Shown in pieces: positions 26,789 through 35,900 of a stretch of 64,000 nt of DNA; the first letter of the stretch is position 1, and the number at the start of each line of letters is the position of its first letter. A program made the position numbers and the translations under genes. The DNA is taken from assembly GCA_002070185.1 (NCBI GenBank), contig MWCT01000009.1:62001-126000 (forward strand), given 5' to 3'. The notes beneath the pieces were generated by a model that was not told the DNA's origin, did not search any database, and saw nothing but the letters and a program-made list of their open reading frames with translations. This DNA is from a candidate division BRC1 bacterium ADurb.Bin183 (lineage in GTDB: Bacteria; Sumerlaeota; Sumerlaeia; MWCT01).

Positions 26789-28204
26789 TTAAAAAATAAA
26801 TACCATGTCAATAGTTAAAACGAAAACGGACTTTAAAAATTTCCAATCGTGCTGAGAATTGCCGGACGATTCCCGCTTCATAATATGAACGATATCGGAA
26901 ACGTCAATGATATTGTCCTGATTATCATCGGCGGCTTTTATTTCTTCAGGCGTTAACGGTTTCTGGTCCAAAAGATGTAAAACAATTTGCGAAATAGTTA
27001 TGGGGATCGGCGTCGGTGTTGGCGTCGGTGTTGGTGTGGGAGTTGGAGTTGGCGTAGGCGTAGATGTTGGAGTAAGTGTGGGCGTCGGTGTTGGTGTAGA
27101 TGTAGGCGATGGGGTCGCAGTTGGCGTCGGCGATGATGTGGGAGTTGGTGTCGGTGTTGGTGTGGGCGTCGGCGTAGGAGTTGGCGTTTCAGTTGCTGTT
27201 GGGGTTGCAGTTTGTGTTGGCGTCGGCGATGATGTGGGAGTTGGTGTCGGTGTTGGTGTGGGAGTTGGTGTTGGAGTAAACGTAGGCGTAGATGTTGGAG
27301 TAAGCGTCGGCGTAGGTGTCGGTGTTGGTGTAGATGTAGGCGATGGGGTCGCAGTTGGCGTCGGTGATACGGTGGGGCTGGGTGTTGGAGAGCGAGTGGG
27401 CGTCGGCGTCCGTGTGGATGTTTGAATGGGCGTCGGCGTCGGTGTGGGAGTAAATGAAGGCTTTGGCGTGCGCGTGGGATTTGGTGTCGGCGTCGGAGTT
27501 GGCGTGGGGGTTTTTGTAGGCGTTGGCGTTGGAGCCGGCGTTTTTGTAGGAGTCGGCGTCGGAGTAGGCGTAGGCGTTTTTGTAGGAATCGGCGTTGGCG
27601 TAGGCGTTGGTGTGTTTGTTTTCACAGGAACGGTGAACGATGTGTCAAAGATGGCGGGTATGGGAACATTATGCAAATCGAGGAGCGGGTCGTTTTTGGG
27701 TTCATAGGTTATTCTAATGGAATAAGGGGCAGTCGGGGCGACGCGTGTTTTGAAACGGAGTTTGCAAAGACCGGGGTTTAACAAGGTGTTACGGGCATTG
27801 GGCTGCGACATGACAAAAACATAATTATTGGGCGCCACGCCTTTGATGGGTCCATTATTCACGTTGGCATTGAGTTCGAGTTTTTGGGGGGGAGAAATAA
27901 ACTCAAGGAGATTGTTATTGAAATAAACTCGGAAGGCAAAAGACATGACAGCGCCATAGACATTATCTTTCATGCGCACATCAACTGTAAAATTGGAATT
28001 AGCGGCAAAAGGATTGCCAACAAGGTTTGTTGTATAAATAACAGCGCAGGGAGTTGGCGTGGCTGACGGCGTAGGAGTCGGCACGGTTTGGGTTGTCGTT
28101 TCATCGCCCGACCTGGTGTTGCTTGATTCAGCTCGGCGGGGATGGATTCCGATAATGACAATGCATACGGAGCAAACAACCAACAGTTTAATAAAAAGAT
28201 TCAA
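26789..28204 (-). CDS. Secreted cohesin-like domain / Thr-Pro linker / half-dockerin protein (B)
   Basis: 471 residues, starting at TTG 28204: no ATG lies near, and a GGGGG motif sits 11 nt upstream of the TTG, which also restores a full signal peptide. A cohesin-like beta-sandwich (about 50-182: [38 protein letters not shown]) is homologous to protein A. The Thr-Pro linker is very long (about 187-400). The dockerin-like repeat follows (LTPEEI then [12 protein letters not shown]), with Asn replacing the usual Gly of the calcium loop. Unlike protein A, about 30 extra residues follow, ending in a hydrophobic stretch ([13 protein letters not shown]) that might insert in a membrane or act as a sorting tail (inference). 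Confidence 0.75.
   Translation of the reverse strand: MNLFIKLLVVCSVCIVIIGIHPRRAESSNTRSGDETTTQTVPTPTPSATPTPCAVIYTTNLVGNPFAANSNFTVDVRMKDNVYGAVMSFAFRVYFNNNLLEFISPPQKLELNANVNNGPIKGVAPNNYVFVMSQPNARNTLLNPGLCKLRFKTRVAPTAPYSIRITYEPKNDPLLDLHNVPIPAIFDTSFTVPVKTNTPTPTPTPIPTKTPTPTPTPTPTKTPAPTPTPTKTPTPTPTPTPNPTRTPKPSFTPTPTPTPIQTSTRTPTPTRSPTPSPTVSPTPTATPSPTSTPTPTPTPTLTPTSTPTFTPTPTPTPTPTPTPTSSPTPTQTATPTATETPTPTPTPTPTPTPTPTSSPTPTATPSPTSTPTPTPTLTPTSTPTPTPTPTPTPTPTPTPIPITISQIVLHLLDQKPLTPEEIKAADDNQDNIIDVSDIVHIMKRESSGNSQHDWKFLKSVFVLTIDMVFIF
27000..27620. repeat. Low-complexity Thr-Pro-linker DNA
   Basis: About 620 nt of degenerate hexamer-like repeats (GTTGGC/GTCGGC on the plus strand) coding for a PT-rich linker on the minus strand. 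The complementary strand is open as Val-Gly repeats but has no ribosome site and is a compositional shadow. Confidence 0.85.
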
Positions 28205-28322
28205 ACTAAAAAAATCCCCCTATAACTAAGTCTTGTATTTACTGAATGAGAAAATACATACATTTGGGCGCGCTATTCATGCAATCAAAAAAAAACATAA
28301 AAAAAACTAATTTTTTTCTTTA

Positions 28323-28491
28323 CATCGGGAAAGGGGTGGAGGATAAAGAACCATGTTTGTCGTAAGAGGTGAAAAAACTCAGTTAAGGGAGTTTTTTCAG
28401 AACCTGTGTTTAAGCATGGGCTCAGGTAATTTTTCTTATACCCTCCATTGCACAGGGGTATAGAAACAAAAAGGGAAAAAGGAGAAAAGAG
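28323..28491 (+). promoter_or_regulatory. Candidate structured leader of first beta-helix/dockerin gene
   Basis: CCATG (28351-28355) can pair with CATGG (28415-28419). Inside, AGGT/ACCT and a perfect 10-bp stem GAAAAAACTC (28371-28380) with GAGTTTTTTC (28389-28398) form a long hairpin. Parts (AAAGGGG-TGG, CCATG, CGTAA-AGGT) recur in the leader at 30236-30411. Confidence 0.4.
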
Positions 28492-30177
28492 ATGAAAGAA
28501 AAATGCTTCATTCCGGTAATTGTTTGTGCCTTGCTTCTTTGTGTATCCGGGCTCTTTGCGGCAACGCTAAACGTCGGTGCGGGCAAGCCGTATGCCACTA
28601 TCTCGGCAGCCCTTGCGGATGCTGGGGTAGGGGACACGATTATAGTTGACCCCGGAACGTATGCAGAAGCCATTAAAGTGACCAAGCCGGGGATCAAGAT
28701 TTATGGACCCAACAGGGACGTTGAGCCTTATACTCAAAACAGAGGTCCTGAGGCGGTTATCGTTCACACAACCCCCCCCGCTACGGTTATGGTGGACCTT
28801 GGCGCTGGCGCCACAGCAGCTGGCGTGGAGTTCAACGGTTTCAAGATTGACGGCGAAAACAAAGCCATTCAAACAGGCAAAACCGCTGCCCAGGCGGGTA
28901 GCGACGATATCTTTGCCTATAACATCGTCACCAATTTTGACGGCAAAGGCGTGGGCGGCGGCGGTCCAAATTGCCAGATTGCCCACAACCTTGTTACCAA
29001 CATCATAAACCTCTCCGGCACCGGCGGCAACACGGGTATCCATACAAGCACCGGCGGCACTGCGGGCGCTACACTAAAGATTATCTATAACACCCTCATC
29101 AACATCAACTATGCCGGCATACAGCCTGGCAACCAATCGTATTATGACGTTATGGGCAACAATATTCAGAACACGGGACGCCACGGCATTAACATCGGCA
29201 GCAACAGTAGGTTTGTGCGTGTAATCGGCAACCGCATAGCGAACGTCAACTATCAGGATAACCGTACGGATGAAGATACCGGTGGAATTCGTGCTTATTG
29301 CAATCCGCCGTTCATCAATAGCGATATTGAAATCGCTTATAACACCGTTGAAAACGCCATGAACGGTCTCCATTTCCGCGGCAGTATGTGCGACGAGACT
29401 CGCGACGAGTGGAACGGCGTGGACGGATGCAATCCGTTTAGCGCCGGTGGCTGCACTTATCCCGGGGTTCTCAAAGGCGAGTATCAGCATCCTATGGGCA
29501 TTCCGCCAAACATGACCGTTCATGACAACAACTTCATCAACTGCCTCAACTGGGGTATAAACGCCTTCCGTCCGATTCAGCCCGGCGATTGCGGCTATAC
29601 GGATCCTCCGGTTGTTCTGGACGCCCAGAATAACTACATAGAGGGTAACATAAACGGCGATGTTTCCACAACTGTGACCCAGAATAACAACCCAGCTGCA
29701 TCCATCATCCTTGGCGATTCCGACGGCGACGGCATTGATGATTGGGAAGAGATTTATATTTATGGCACGGATCCCAACGATGCGGATCAGGACAATGACG
29801 GCGTTCTTGACGGCGTTCAGCTGAAGTTGGGCGGGGATCCCAAGAATGGCACGCCTGCTCCTGGTCCTGTTCCGGGTCCTGGGGATAGCGACGGCGACGG
29901 CTATTATGATTGGTATGAAGCCCTTGTTGGCACATCTTGGACGGATAAGAACGACTATCCGAAGCTTGGCGATATCAACAAAAACGGTGTAATAGATAAC
30001 GGCGACGCTGCCATCGTTTACAACTTTGTTTTGGGCAAAATCGAGGGGTTTGGATTTGACCCCGACCGCATGGATGTCAATCAAGACGGCGTTGTGAACA
30101 ACCTTGATGCCAACATCCTCTTCAACAAGTTCCTTGGCATCGCAGGCTATGGCATTCTCCCATACCGGCTGCCCTAA
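28492..30177 (+). CDS. Secreted beta-helix protein with TSP3-like repeats and two-repeat dockerin (copy 1)
   Basis: 561 residues; signal peptide 1-23 (ends GLFA); AAGGAG seven nt before the ATG. Residues about 24-400 are a right-handed parallel beta-helix of the pectate-lyase type, beginning with NVGAGKPYATISAAL as in many secreted lyases and surface proteins. Residues about 405-485 hold acidic calcium-binding TSP3-like repeats (DSDGDGIDDWEE, DQDNDGVLDG, DSDGDGYYDWYE). The C-terminus is a dockerin with two calcium loops, DINKNGVIDNGD (about 494) and DVNQDGVVNNLD (about 526), the layout of classical type I dockerins. The mature part is identical to the next gene apart from the last residues. 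I see no certain lyase catalytic residues. Confidence 0.88.
   Translation: MKEKCFIPVIVCALLLCVSGLFAATLNVGAGKPYATISAALADAGVGDTIIVDPGTYAEAIKVTKPGIKIYGPNRDVEPYTQNRGPEAVIVHTTPPATVMVDLGAGATAAGVEFNGFKIDGENKAIQTGKTAAQAGSDDIFAYNIVTNFDGKGVGGGGPNCQIAHNLVTNIINLSGTGGNTGIHTSTGGTAGATLKIIYNTLININYAGIQPGNQSYYDVMGNNIQNTGRHGINIGSNSRFVRVIGNRIANVNYQDNRTDEDTGGIRAYCNPPFINSDIEIAYNTVENAMNGLHFRGSMCDETRDEWNGVDGCNPFSAGGCTYPGVLKGEYQHPMGIPPNMTVHDNNFINCLNWGINAFRPIQPGDCGYTDPPVVLDAQNNYIEGNINGDVSTTVTQNNNPAASIILGDSDGDGIDDWEEIYIYGTDPNDADQDNDGVLDGVQLKLGGDPKNGTPAPGPVPGPGDSDGDGYYDWYEALVGTSWTDKNDYPKLGDINKNGVIDNGDAAIVYNFVLGKIEGFGFDPDRMDVNQDGVVNNLDANILFNKFLGIAGYGILPYRLP
28555..30169 (+). repeat. Direct repeat copy 1, about 1.6 kb, near-identical to 30475-32089
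   Basis: Every base from 28555 to 30150 equals the base 1920 nt downstream; the only mismatch in the unit is 30151 (g) versus 32071 (a), and identity then continues to 30169. Flanks and signal-peptide codons differ. Confidence 0.97.
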
Positions 30178-30235
30178 ATTAAATAAGCCGGTTTTTTTGG
30201 TGTTTGATAGTTTTGCATTTTTTAAAAAGATGTTC

Positions 30236-30411
30236 ATCATCGAAAGGGGGTGGTGAGAATCCTCTGACGCCGGCGCCCGCCATGGGATAAGGCGTAAAGG
30301 TCAGCGGCAAATTCCGACCATGCCCATAGCGGCTTACCGGTTACCCGCGCCTGAGTTAGCAATACCCTTAAATTAATTGAGGGTAAAAAATAAGGTAAAA
30401 GGAGTATTAAA
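30236..30411 (+). promoter_or_regulatory. Candidate structured leader of second beta-helix/dockerin gene
   Basis: CCGC-c-ATGGG (30277-30286) pairs with CCCAT-a-GCGG (30323-30332), a 9-bp stem with one mismatch, enclosing a small hairpin (GGT..CGG / CCG..ACC, 30299-30319). The region resembles the leader of the upstream copy in pieces but lies outside the identical repeat. Confidence 0.4.
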
Positions 30412-32094
30412 ATGAGAGGAAAAGGATTCCTTACGGCGATTGTGCTCGTCTTAATTGCCTGCACAACGGGCTTATTTGCGGCAACGCTAAACGTCGGTGC
30501 GGGCAAGCCGTATGCCACTATCTCGGCAGCCCTTGCGGATGCTGGGGTAGGGGACACGATTATAGTTGACCCCGGAACGTATGCAGAAGCCATTAAAGTG
30601 ACCAAGCCGGGGATCAAGATTTATGGACCCAACAGGGACGTTGAGCCTTATACTCAAAACAGAGGTCCTGAGGCGGTTATCGTTCACACAACCCCCCCCG
30701 CTACGGTTATGGTGGACCTTGGCGCTGGCGCCACAGCAGCTGGCGTGGAGTTCAACGGTTTCAAGATTGACGGCGAAAACAAAGCCATTCAAACAGGCAA
30801 AACCGCTGCCCAGGCGGGTAGCGACGATATCTTTGCCTATAACATCGTCACCAATTTTGACGGCAAAGGCGTGGGCGGCGGCGGTCCAAATTGCCAGATT
30901 GCCCACAACCTTGTTACCAACATCATAAACCTCTCCGGCACCGGCGGCAACACGGGTATCCATACAAGCACCGGCGGCACTGCGGGCGCTACACTAAAGA
31001 TTATCTATAACACCCTCATCAACATCAACTATGCCGGCATACAGCCTGGCAACCAATCGTATTATGACGTTATGGGCAACAATATTCAGAACACGGGACG
31101 CCACGGCATTAACATCGGCAGCAACAGTAGGTTTGTGCGTGTAATCGGCAACCGCATAGCGAACGTCAACTATCAGGATAACCGTACGGATGAAGATACC
31201 GGTGGAATTCGTGCTTATTGCAATCCGCCGTTCATCAATAGCGATATTGAAATCGCTTATAACACCGTTGAAAACGCCATGAACGGTCTCCATTTCCGCG
31301 GCAGTATGTGCGACGAGACTCGCGACGAGTGGAACGGCGTGGACGGATGCAATCCGTTTAGCGCCGGTGGCTGCACTTATCCCGGGGTTCTCAAAGGCGA
31401 GTATCAGCATCCTATGGGCATTCCGCCAAACATGACCGTTCATGACAACAACTTCATCAACTGCCTCAACTGGGGTATAAACGCCTTCCGTCCGATTCAG
31501 CCCGGCGATTGCGGCTATACGGATCCTCCGGTTGTTCTGGACGCCCAGAATAACTACATAGAGGGTAACATAAACGGCGATGTTTCCACAACTGTGACCC
31601 AGAATAACAACCCAGCTGCATCCATCATCCTTGGCGATTCCGACGGCGACGGCATTGATGATTGGGAAGAGATTTATATTTATGGCACGGATCCCAACGA
31701 TGCGGATCAGGACAATGACGGCGTTCTTGACGGCGTTCAGCTGAAGTTGGGCGGGGATCCCAAGAATGGCACGCCTGCTCCTGGTCCTGTTCCGGGTCCT
31801 GGGGATAGCGACGGCGACGGCTATTATGATTGGTATGAAGCCCTTGTTGGCACATCTTGGACGGATAAGAACGACTATCCGAAGCTTGGCGATATCAACA
31901 AAAACGGTGTAATAGATAACGGCGACGCTGCCATCGTTTACAACTTTGTTTTGGGCAAAATCGAGGGGTTTGGATTTGACCCCGACCGCATGGATGTCAA
32001 TCAAGACGGCGTTGTGAACAACCTTGATGCCAACATCCTCTTCAACAAGTTCCTTGGCATCGCAGGCTATAGCATTCTCCCATACCGGCCTTAG
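30412..32094 (+). CDS. Secreted beta-helix protein with TSP3-like repeats and two-repeat dockerin (copy 2)
   Basis: 560 residues. Signal peptide 1-23 differs clearly from copy 1 at protein and DNA level (MRGKGFLTAIVLV versus MKEKCFIPVIVCA), yet the same length is kept. From residue 22 on, the protein is identical to copy 1 except for one Gly-to-Ser change in the GIAGYG/GIAGYS segment and the last one or two residues. It has its own AAGGAG ribosome site and its own leader. Domain order is as in copy 1: parallel beta-helix, TSP3-like acidic repeats, two-repeat dockerin. Identity restricted to the mature region implies recent gene conversion or duplication. A short-read assembly collapse artefact should also be considered. 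Confidence 0.88.
   Translation: MRGKGFLTAIVLVLIACTTGLFAATLNVGAGKPYATISAALADAGVGDTIIVDPGTYAEAIKVTKPGIKIYGPNRDVEPYTQNRGPEAVIVHTTPPATVMVDLGAGATAAGVEFNGFKIDGENKAIQTGKTAAQAGSDDIFAYNIVTNFDGKGVGGGGPNCQIAHNLVTNIINLSGTGGNTGIHTSTGGTAGATLKIIYNTLININYAGIQPGNQSYYDVMGNNIQNTGRHGINIGSNSRFVRVIGNRIANVNYQDNRTDEDTGGIRAYCNPPFINSDIEIAYNTVENAMNGLHFRGSMCDETRDEWNGVDGCNPFSAGGCTYPGVLKGEYQHPMGIPPNMTVHDNNFINCLNWGINAFRPIQPGDCGYTDPPVVLDAQNNYIEGNINGDVSTTVTQNNNPAASIILGDSDGDGIDDWEEIYIYGTDPNDADQDNDGVLDGVQLKLGGDPKNGTPAPGPVPGPGDSDGDGYYDWYEALVGTSWTDKNDYPKLGDINKNGVIDNGDAAIVYNFVLGKIEGFGFDPDRMDVNQDGVVNNLDANILFNKFLGIAGYSILPYRP
30475..32089 (+). repeat. Direct repeat copy 2, about 1.6 kb
   Basis: Partner of 28555-30169 at a constant offset of 1920 nt, with one mismatch visible (32071). 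Confidence 0.97.
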
Positions 32095-32186
32095 GCGGTG
32101 AATCCTCGGTATCCTGTTTTTATGACATTGAGCCAAATGGGGAAAAGGCATAAAAAGCAGGAAGTATTGAAGCACAGGAGGATATT

Positions 32187-32846
32187 ATGAAAGACAGAGT
32201 CAGTACATTGTTGTTAATAACAGCAATGCTCCTTTTTTCGGCGATGTATGCATCTGCCGCGACAATACCGACTCTGACAACAGAAATCGTTAGCGGAAAC
32301 CCGACTTGGGCTGGCGCGAAATTCAGCGTTGATGTCAAAATTGTCAACCCTACGACGAAAATACCCTGCAGCGCATTGACGAGGGTTTACTGGAGCCTTC
32401 CCGCATACGTTGACCTTGATATTGCCAAAACCATAGAGGGAAATACCAACGGTGTGTGGGGTTTAAATGAGAAGGCTTTGGGACCTATCGTTATAGGCGA
32501 GAAGATTCCTATAGGCGGCGGCTGGGTATATCGTGATATTGGAACGTTTGGCAACGTGGATAACACGGAGACAAATCCTATTGCCTTCACGCTTCATTTC
32601 AAAATCGACGATAATATTCCGATGGGCGTCGAATATTCTGTCCTTGTCGGAGAAACAACAATACTTGGCGCCATCACCATTGGCGAGGTGAAGATAACAT
32701 TGGTAGATCTCGGCGATGGGTTGGTTTTTGAAATCAAGGAAATCGTCGAGATGAGCGAAGGACATGACTTCAGCTCAGATGAAACAGCCGTTATCCAGAT
32801 TTCGGGAACCGTTCCAGTAGAATTATCTGTTTTCAGTGTCGAGTAA
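32187..32846 (+). CDS. Small secreted cohesin-like protein with VPVELSVF tail
   Basis: 219 residues; signal peptide about 1-24 (ASA end); CAGGAGGATATT before the ATG. After the signal comes one beta-sandwich beginning TTEIVSGNPTWAGAKFSVDVKI, like the start of each module in the next gene ([22 protein letters not shown]), with a later IAFTLHFKI strand matching the LMTLRFQV strand there. It is therefore a divergent single cohesin-like module. The protein ends GTVPVELSVFSVE, the same tail as the two toroid proteins, although the rest is unrelated to them. It may cap or anchor the assembly (inference). Confidence 0.75.
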   Translation: MKDRVSTLLLITAMLLFSAMYASAATIPTLTTEIVSGNPTWAGAKFSVDVKIVNPTTKIPCSALTRVYWSLPAYVDLDIAKTIEGNTNGVWGLNEKALGPIVIGEKIPIGGGWVYRDIGTFGNVDNTETNPIAFTLHFKIDDNIPMGVEYSVLVGETTILGAITIGEVKITLVDLGDGLVFEIKEIVEMSEGHDFSSDETAVIQISGTVPVELSVFSVE

Positions 32847-32856
32847 ATGTTTATTT

Positions 32857-32890
32857 GGCTGGGGGGGAACAAATTCCCCCCGGCCCTTTC
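32857..32890 (+). terminator. GC-rich terminator hairpin
   Basis: GGCTGGGGGGGAA (32857-32869) and TTCCCCCCGGCC (32874-32885) form a very stable stem with only a short pyrimidine tail (CTTTC). A second hairpin (TTGG-CAA/TTG-CCAA near 32900-32920) follows in the leader of the next gene. Confidence 0.65.
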
Positions 32891-32960
32891 ATCCGGATGT
32901 TGGACAAGGTGTTGCCCAATCTCTGGATGTGAGGGCTAAATAAATATGAGGAGGAAAACA

Positions 32961-35900
32961 ATGCTACGTAAAAATCTATTCGCCCTGGTGACTTTACTGA
33001 TTTTGTCTATCAGCAGCCTTGGTTTGGCAGATGCAATCATTTCCACGCAAATTGATTCAGGCGATCCCTCAGTGGCGGGGGACACGCTTTTCATTGGCGT
33101 GGATGTTTCTTCCAATGTTCCGCCTGTGAATCCGGGCAACTTTACGCTTCACGTCAAATGGAACAGCACATCCTTGACCTATCTTGGCGTGGATGACGGC
33201 GAACTCGGCGCTGTTATGCCGGGTGTTGTCCAAGCCTCCTTTACAGCTCGGAGCATTGATATCACCGCAGCAGGAAATGCCGGCAATATCAACCCAACGC
33301 CTCGGTTGATGACGCTGCGTTTTCAGGTAAACACCCCGGCATTTTCATCTCCTTACAGCATAACTGTAGAGGCTATAACCGCCCTGGGTGATCCCCTTGT
33401 TCAAACGGATATGAGCACCCCTATCGCAGTCACATTCGATAACATTGTCACGACTGCAATCGGCGGACCAATCACAATTGCTGGCAACGTGACAGTATCC
33501 ACCCAGCTCGTCTCGGGCAATTCATCCATACCGGGCAACCTGATTGACGTTGACGTGGTGGTCTCCGCCAACAACTCAATTCCGCTCTCCAATCCGGGCA
33601 ACTTTGCCCTTCGCGTCATTTGGGACAGCACGTCTTTGACCTTTATTGGCGCAAGCGACGGAGATTTGGGCATGGTTCATCCCGGACCTGTGGAGATGAA
33701 TTTTCTACAACGCTTCGTGGATATTACCTGCGACGGCAATCCCATGAATGTTAACCTGACGCCGCGTTTTGTGACTCTGCATTTTCAGGTGAACAACCCC
33801 ACTTTTACATCCCCATATAGCATCGCTATCGGCGCCGATCCCGACGCGCCGAATCCGGTTCTGGCGACAGATCTGTTTACCGATATCCCGGCAGTTTATG
33901 ATTATTCCGCGACAAGCGTTCTTGGTCTGCCCATTCCCGTTGCCGGCAATGTGACAGTATCCACCCAGCTCGTCTCGGGCAATCCCTCCATGCCGGGCAA
34001 TCTGATTGACGTTGACGTGGTGGTCTCCGCCAACAACACAATTCCGCTCACCAATCCGGGCAACTTTGCCCTTCGCGCCGTTTGGGACAGCACGTCTTTG
34101 ACCTTTATTGGCGCAAGCGACGGAGATTTGGGCGAGGTTCATCCCGGACCTGTGGAGATGTCTTTTCTAAACCGCTTCGTGGACATAACCTGCGACGGCA
34201 ATCCCATGAATGTTAATCTGACGCCGCGTTTTGTGACTCTGCATTTCCAGGTGAACAACCCCACTTTTACATCCCCATATAGCATCGCTATCGGCGCCGA
34301 TCCCGACGCGCCGAATCCGGTTCTGGCGACAGATCTGTTTACCGATATCCCGGCAGTTTATGATTATTCCGCGACAAGCGTTCTTGGTCTGCCCATTCCC
34401 GTTGCCGGCAATGTGACAGTATCCACCCAGCTCGTCTCGGGCAATCCCTCCATGCCGGGCAATCTGATTGACGTTGACGTGGTGGTCTCCGCCAACAACA
34501 CAATTCCGCTCACCAATCCGGGCAACTTTGCCCTTCGCGCCGTTTGGGACAGCACGTCTTTGACCTTTATTGGCGCAAGCGACGGAGATTTGGGCGAGGT
34601 TCATCCCGGACCTGTGGAGATGTCTTTTCTAAACCGCTTCGTGGACATAACCTGCGACGGCAATCCCATGAATGTTAATCTGACGCCGCGTTTTGTGACT
34701 CTGCATTTCCAGGTGAACAACTCCACTTTTACATCCCCTTATAGCATCGCTATCGGCGCCGATCCTGGCGCGGTAGATCCGGTTTTGGCTACGGATTTGG
34801 TTACAGGTATCCCGGCTGTTTATGATTATTCCGCGACAAGCGTTCTTGGTTTGCCCGTTCCCGTTACCGGCAATGTGACAGTATCCACCAAGCTTGAATC
34901 GGGTAATCCCTCCATGCCCGGCGATACCCTCGAAATTGGGGTTGTTGTCTCTGCTAACAACACCGTTCCGCTCACCAATCCCGGCGAGTTTGCTATTCGC
35001 GTTATATGGAACAGCACATCGTTGACATATGTCGGCGCAGTAGCCGGCGATTTGGGCGACTTGAACGAAGGAGGTATTGAGGCTTCCTTTACTAACCGCT
35101 TCATTGATATATCATCTGATGGTAATCCGCTGAATGTGAACCTGCAGCCAAGGTTTATGACTTTGCGTTTCAAGGTGAACACACCGACATTCTCATTCCC
35201 GTATAGCATTATCATTGGGGATGATCCCGATTCTCCGAATCCTGTTTTGGGAACGGATCTGGTGACGAATCTGCCAGCGATATATGATTACACGGAAACA
35301 TCCCTTCTTGGAACCGCGACGCCTGTCACAGGCGATGTTGTTGTCGCAACGCAGATTGACTCCGGCGATCCCGACGTTCCGGGCGCGATTTTGGATATTG
35401 GCGTGGTTATCTCCGCTAATAATACTGTTCCGCTCACTAATCCCGGTCAGTTTGCCATTCGCGTCAAATGGGATAGCGCCTCCGTAACATATATTGGCGC
35501 AACTGCGGGAGAACTGGATGTTTTGAATTTTGGCGTTATTGAAGAGAACGGAACTGAACGCGCATTGGATATCGCATCAGGCGGCAATCCATTGAATGCC
35601 AATCCGCTGCCTCGCCTCATGACGCTCCAGTTCCAAGTGAACTCTCCCTATGCCTGGCCCTATAGCATTATCATCGAGCAGAAACCCGATTTCTCCATTC
35701 CTATTTTGGCAACCAATCTGCTTACAGAACTTCCGGCTATCTTCGATTATACTCTGACAGAAAATCTTGGCACTGCCGTTCCGACACCAACAGCGACTGC
35801 AACACCCATCCCGACGGCAACGGCGACCGCAACACCTATTCCGACAATAACCGCTACGGCTACCCCGACACCGACTGCGCCGCCGCCAACCCCGACAGCG

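Noticed and set aside
27000..27707. Long plus-strand Val-Gly repeat frames
   Set aside because: They are the complement of Thr-Pro linker codons of the minus-strand gene, with no ribosome site or plausible protein.
28371..28398. Intrinsic terminator GAAAAAACTC...GAGTTTTTTC
   Set aside because: It lies between divergent genes where no transcript needs to end, and has only three GC pairs; kept instead as part of a leader structure.
29074..30240. 388-codon minus-strand frame opposite the beta-helix gene (and its twin at 30994-32175)
   Set aside because: Composition shadow; duplicated only because the sense gene is duplicated. No start signals or family features.
28323..30411. Known riboswitch (cyclic di-GMP, cobalamin, TPP, Moco, glycine)
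   Set aside because: I looked for the conserved cores of these classes and did not find them.
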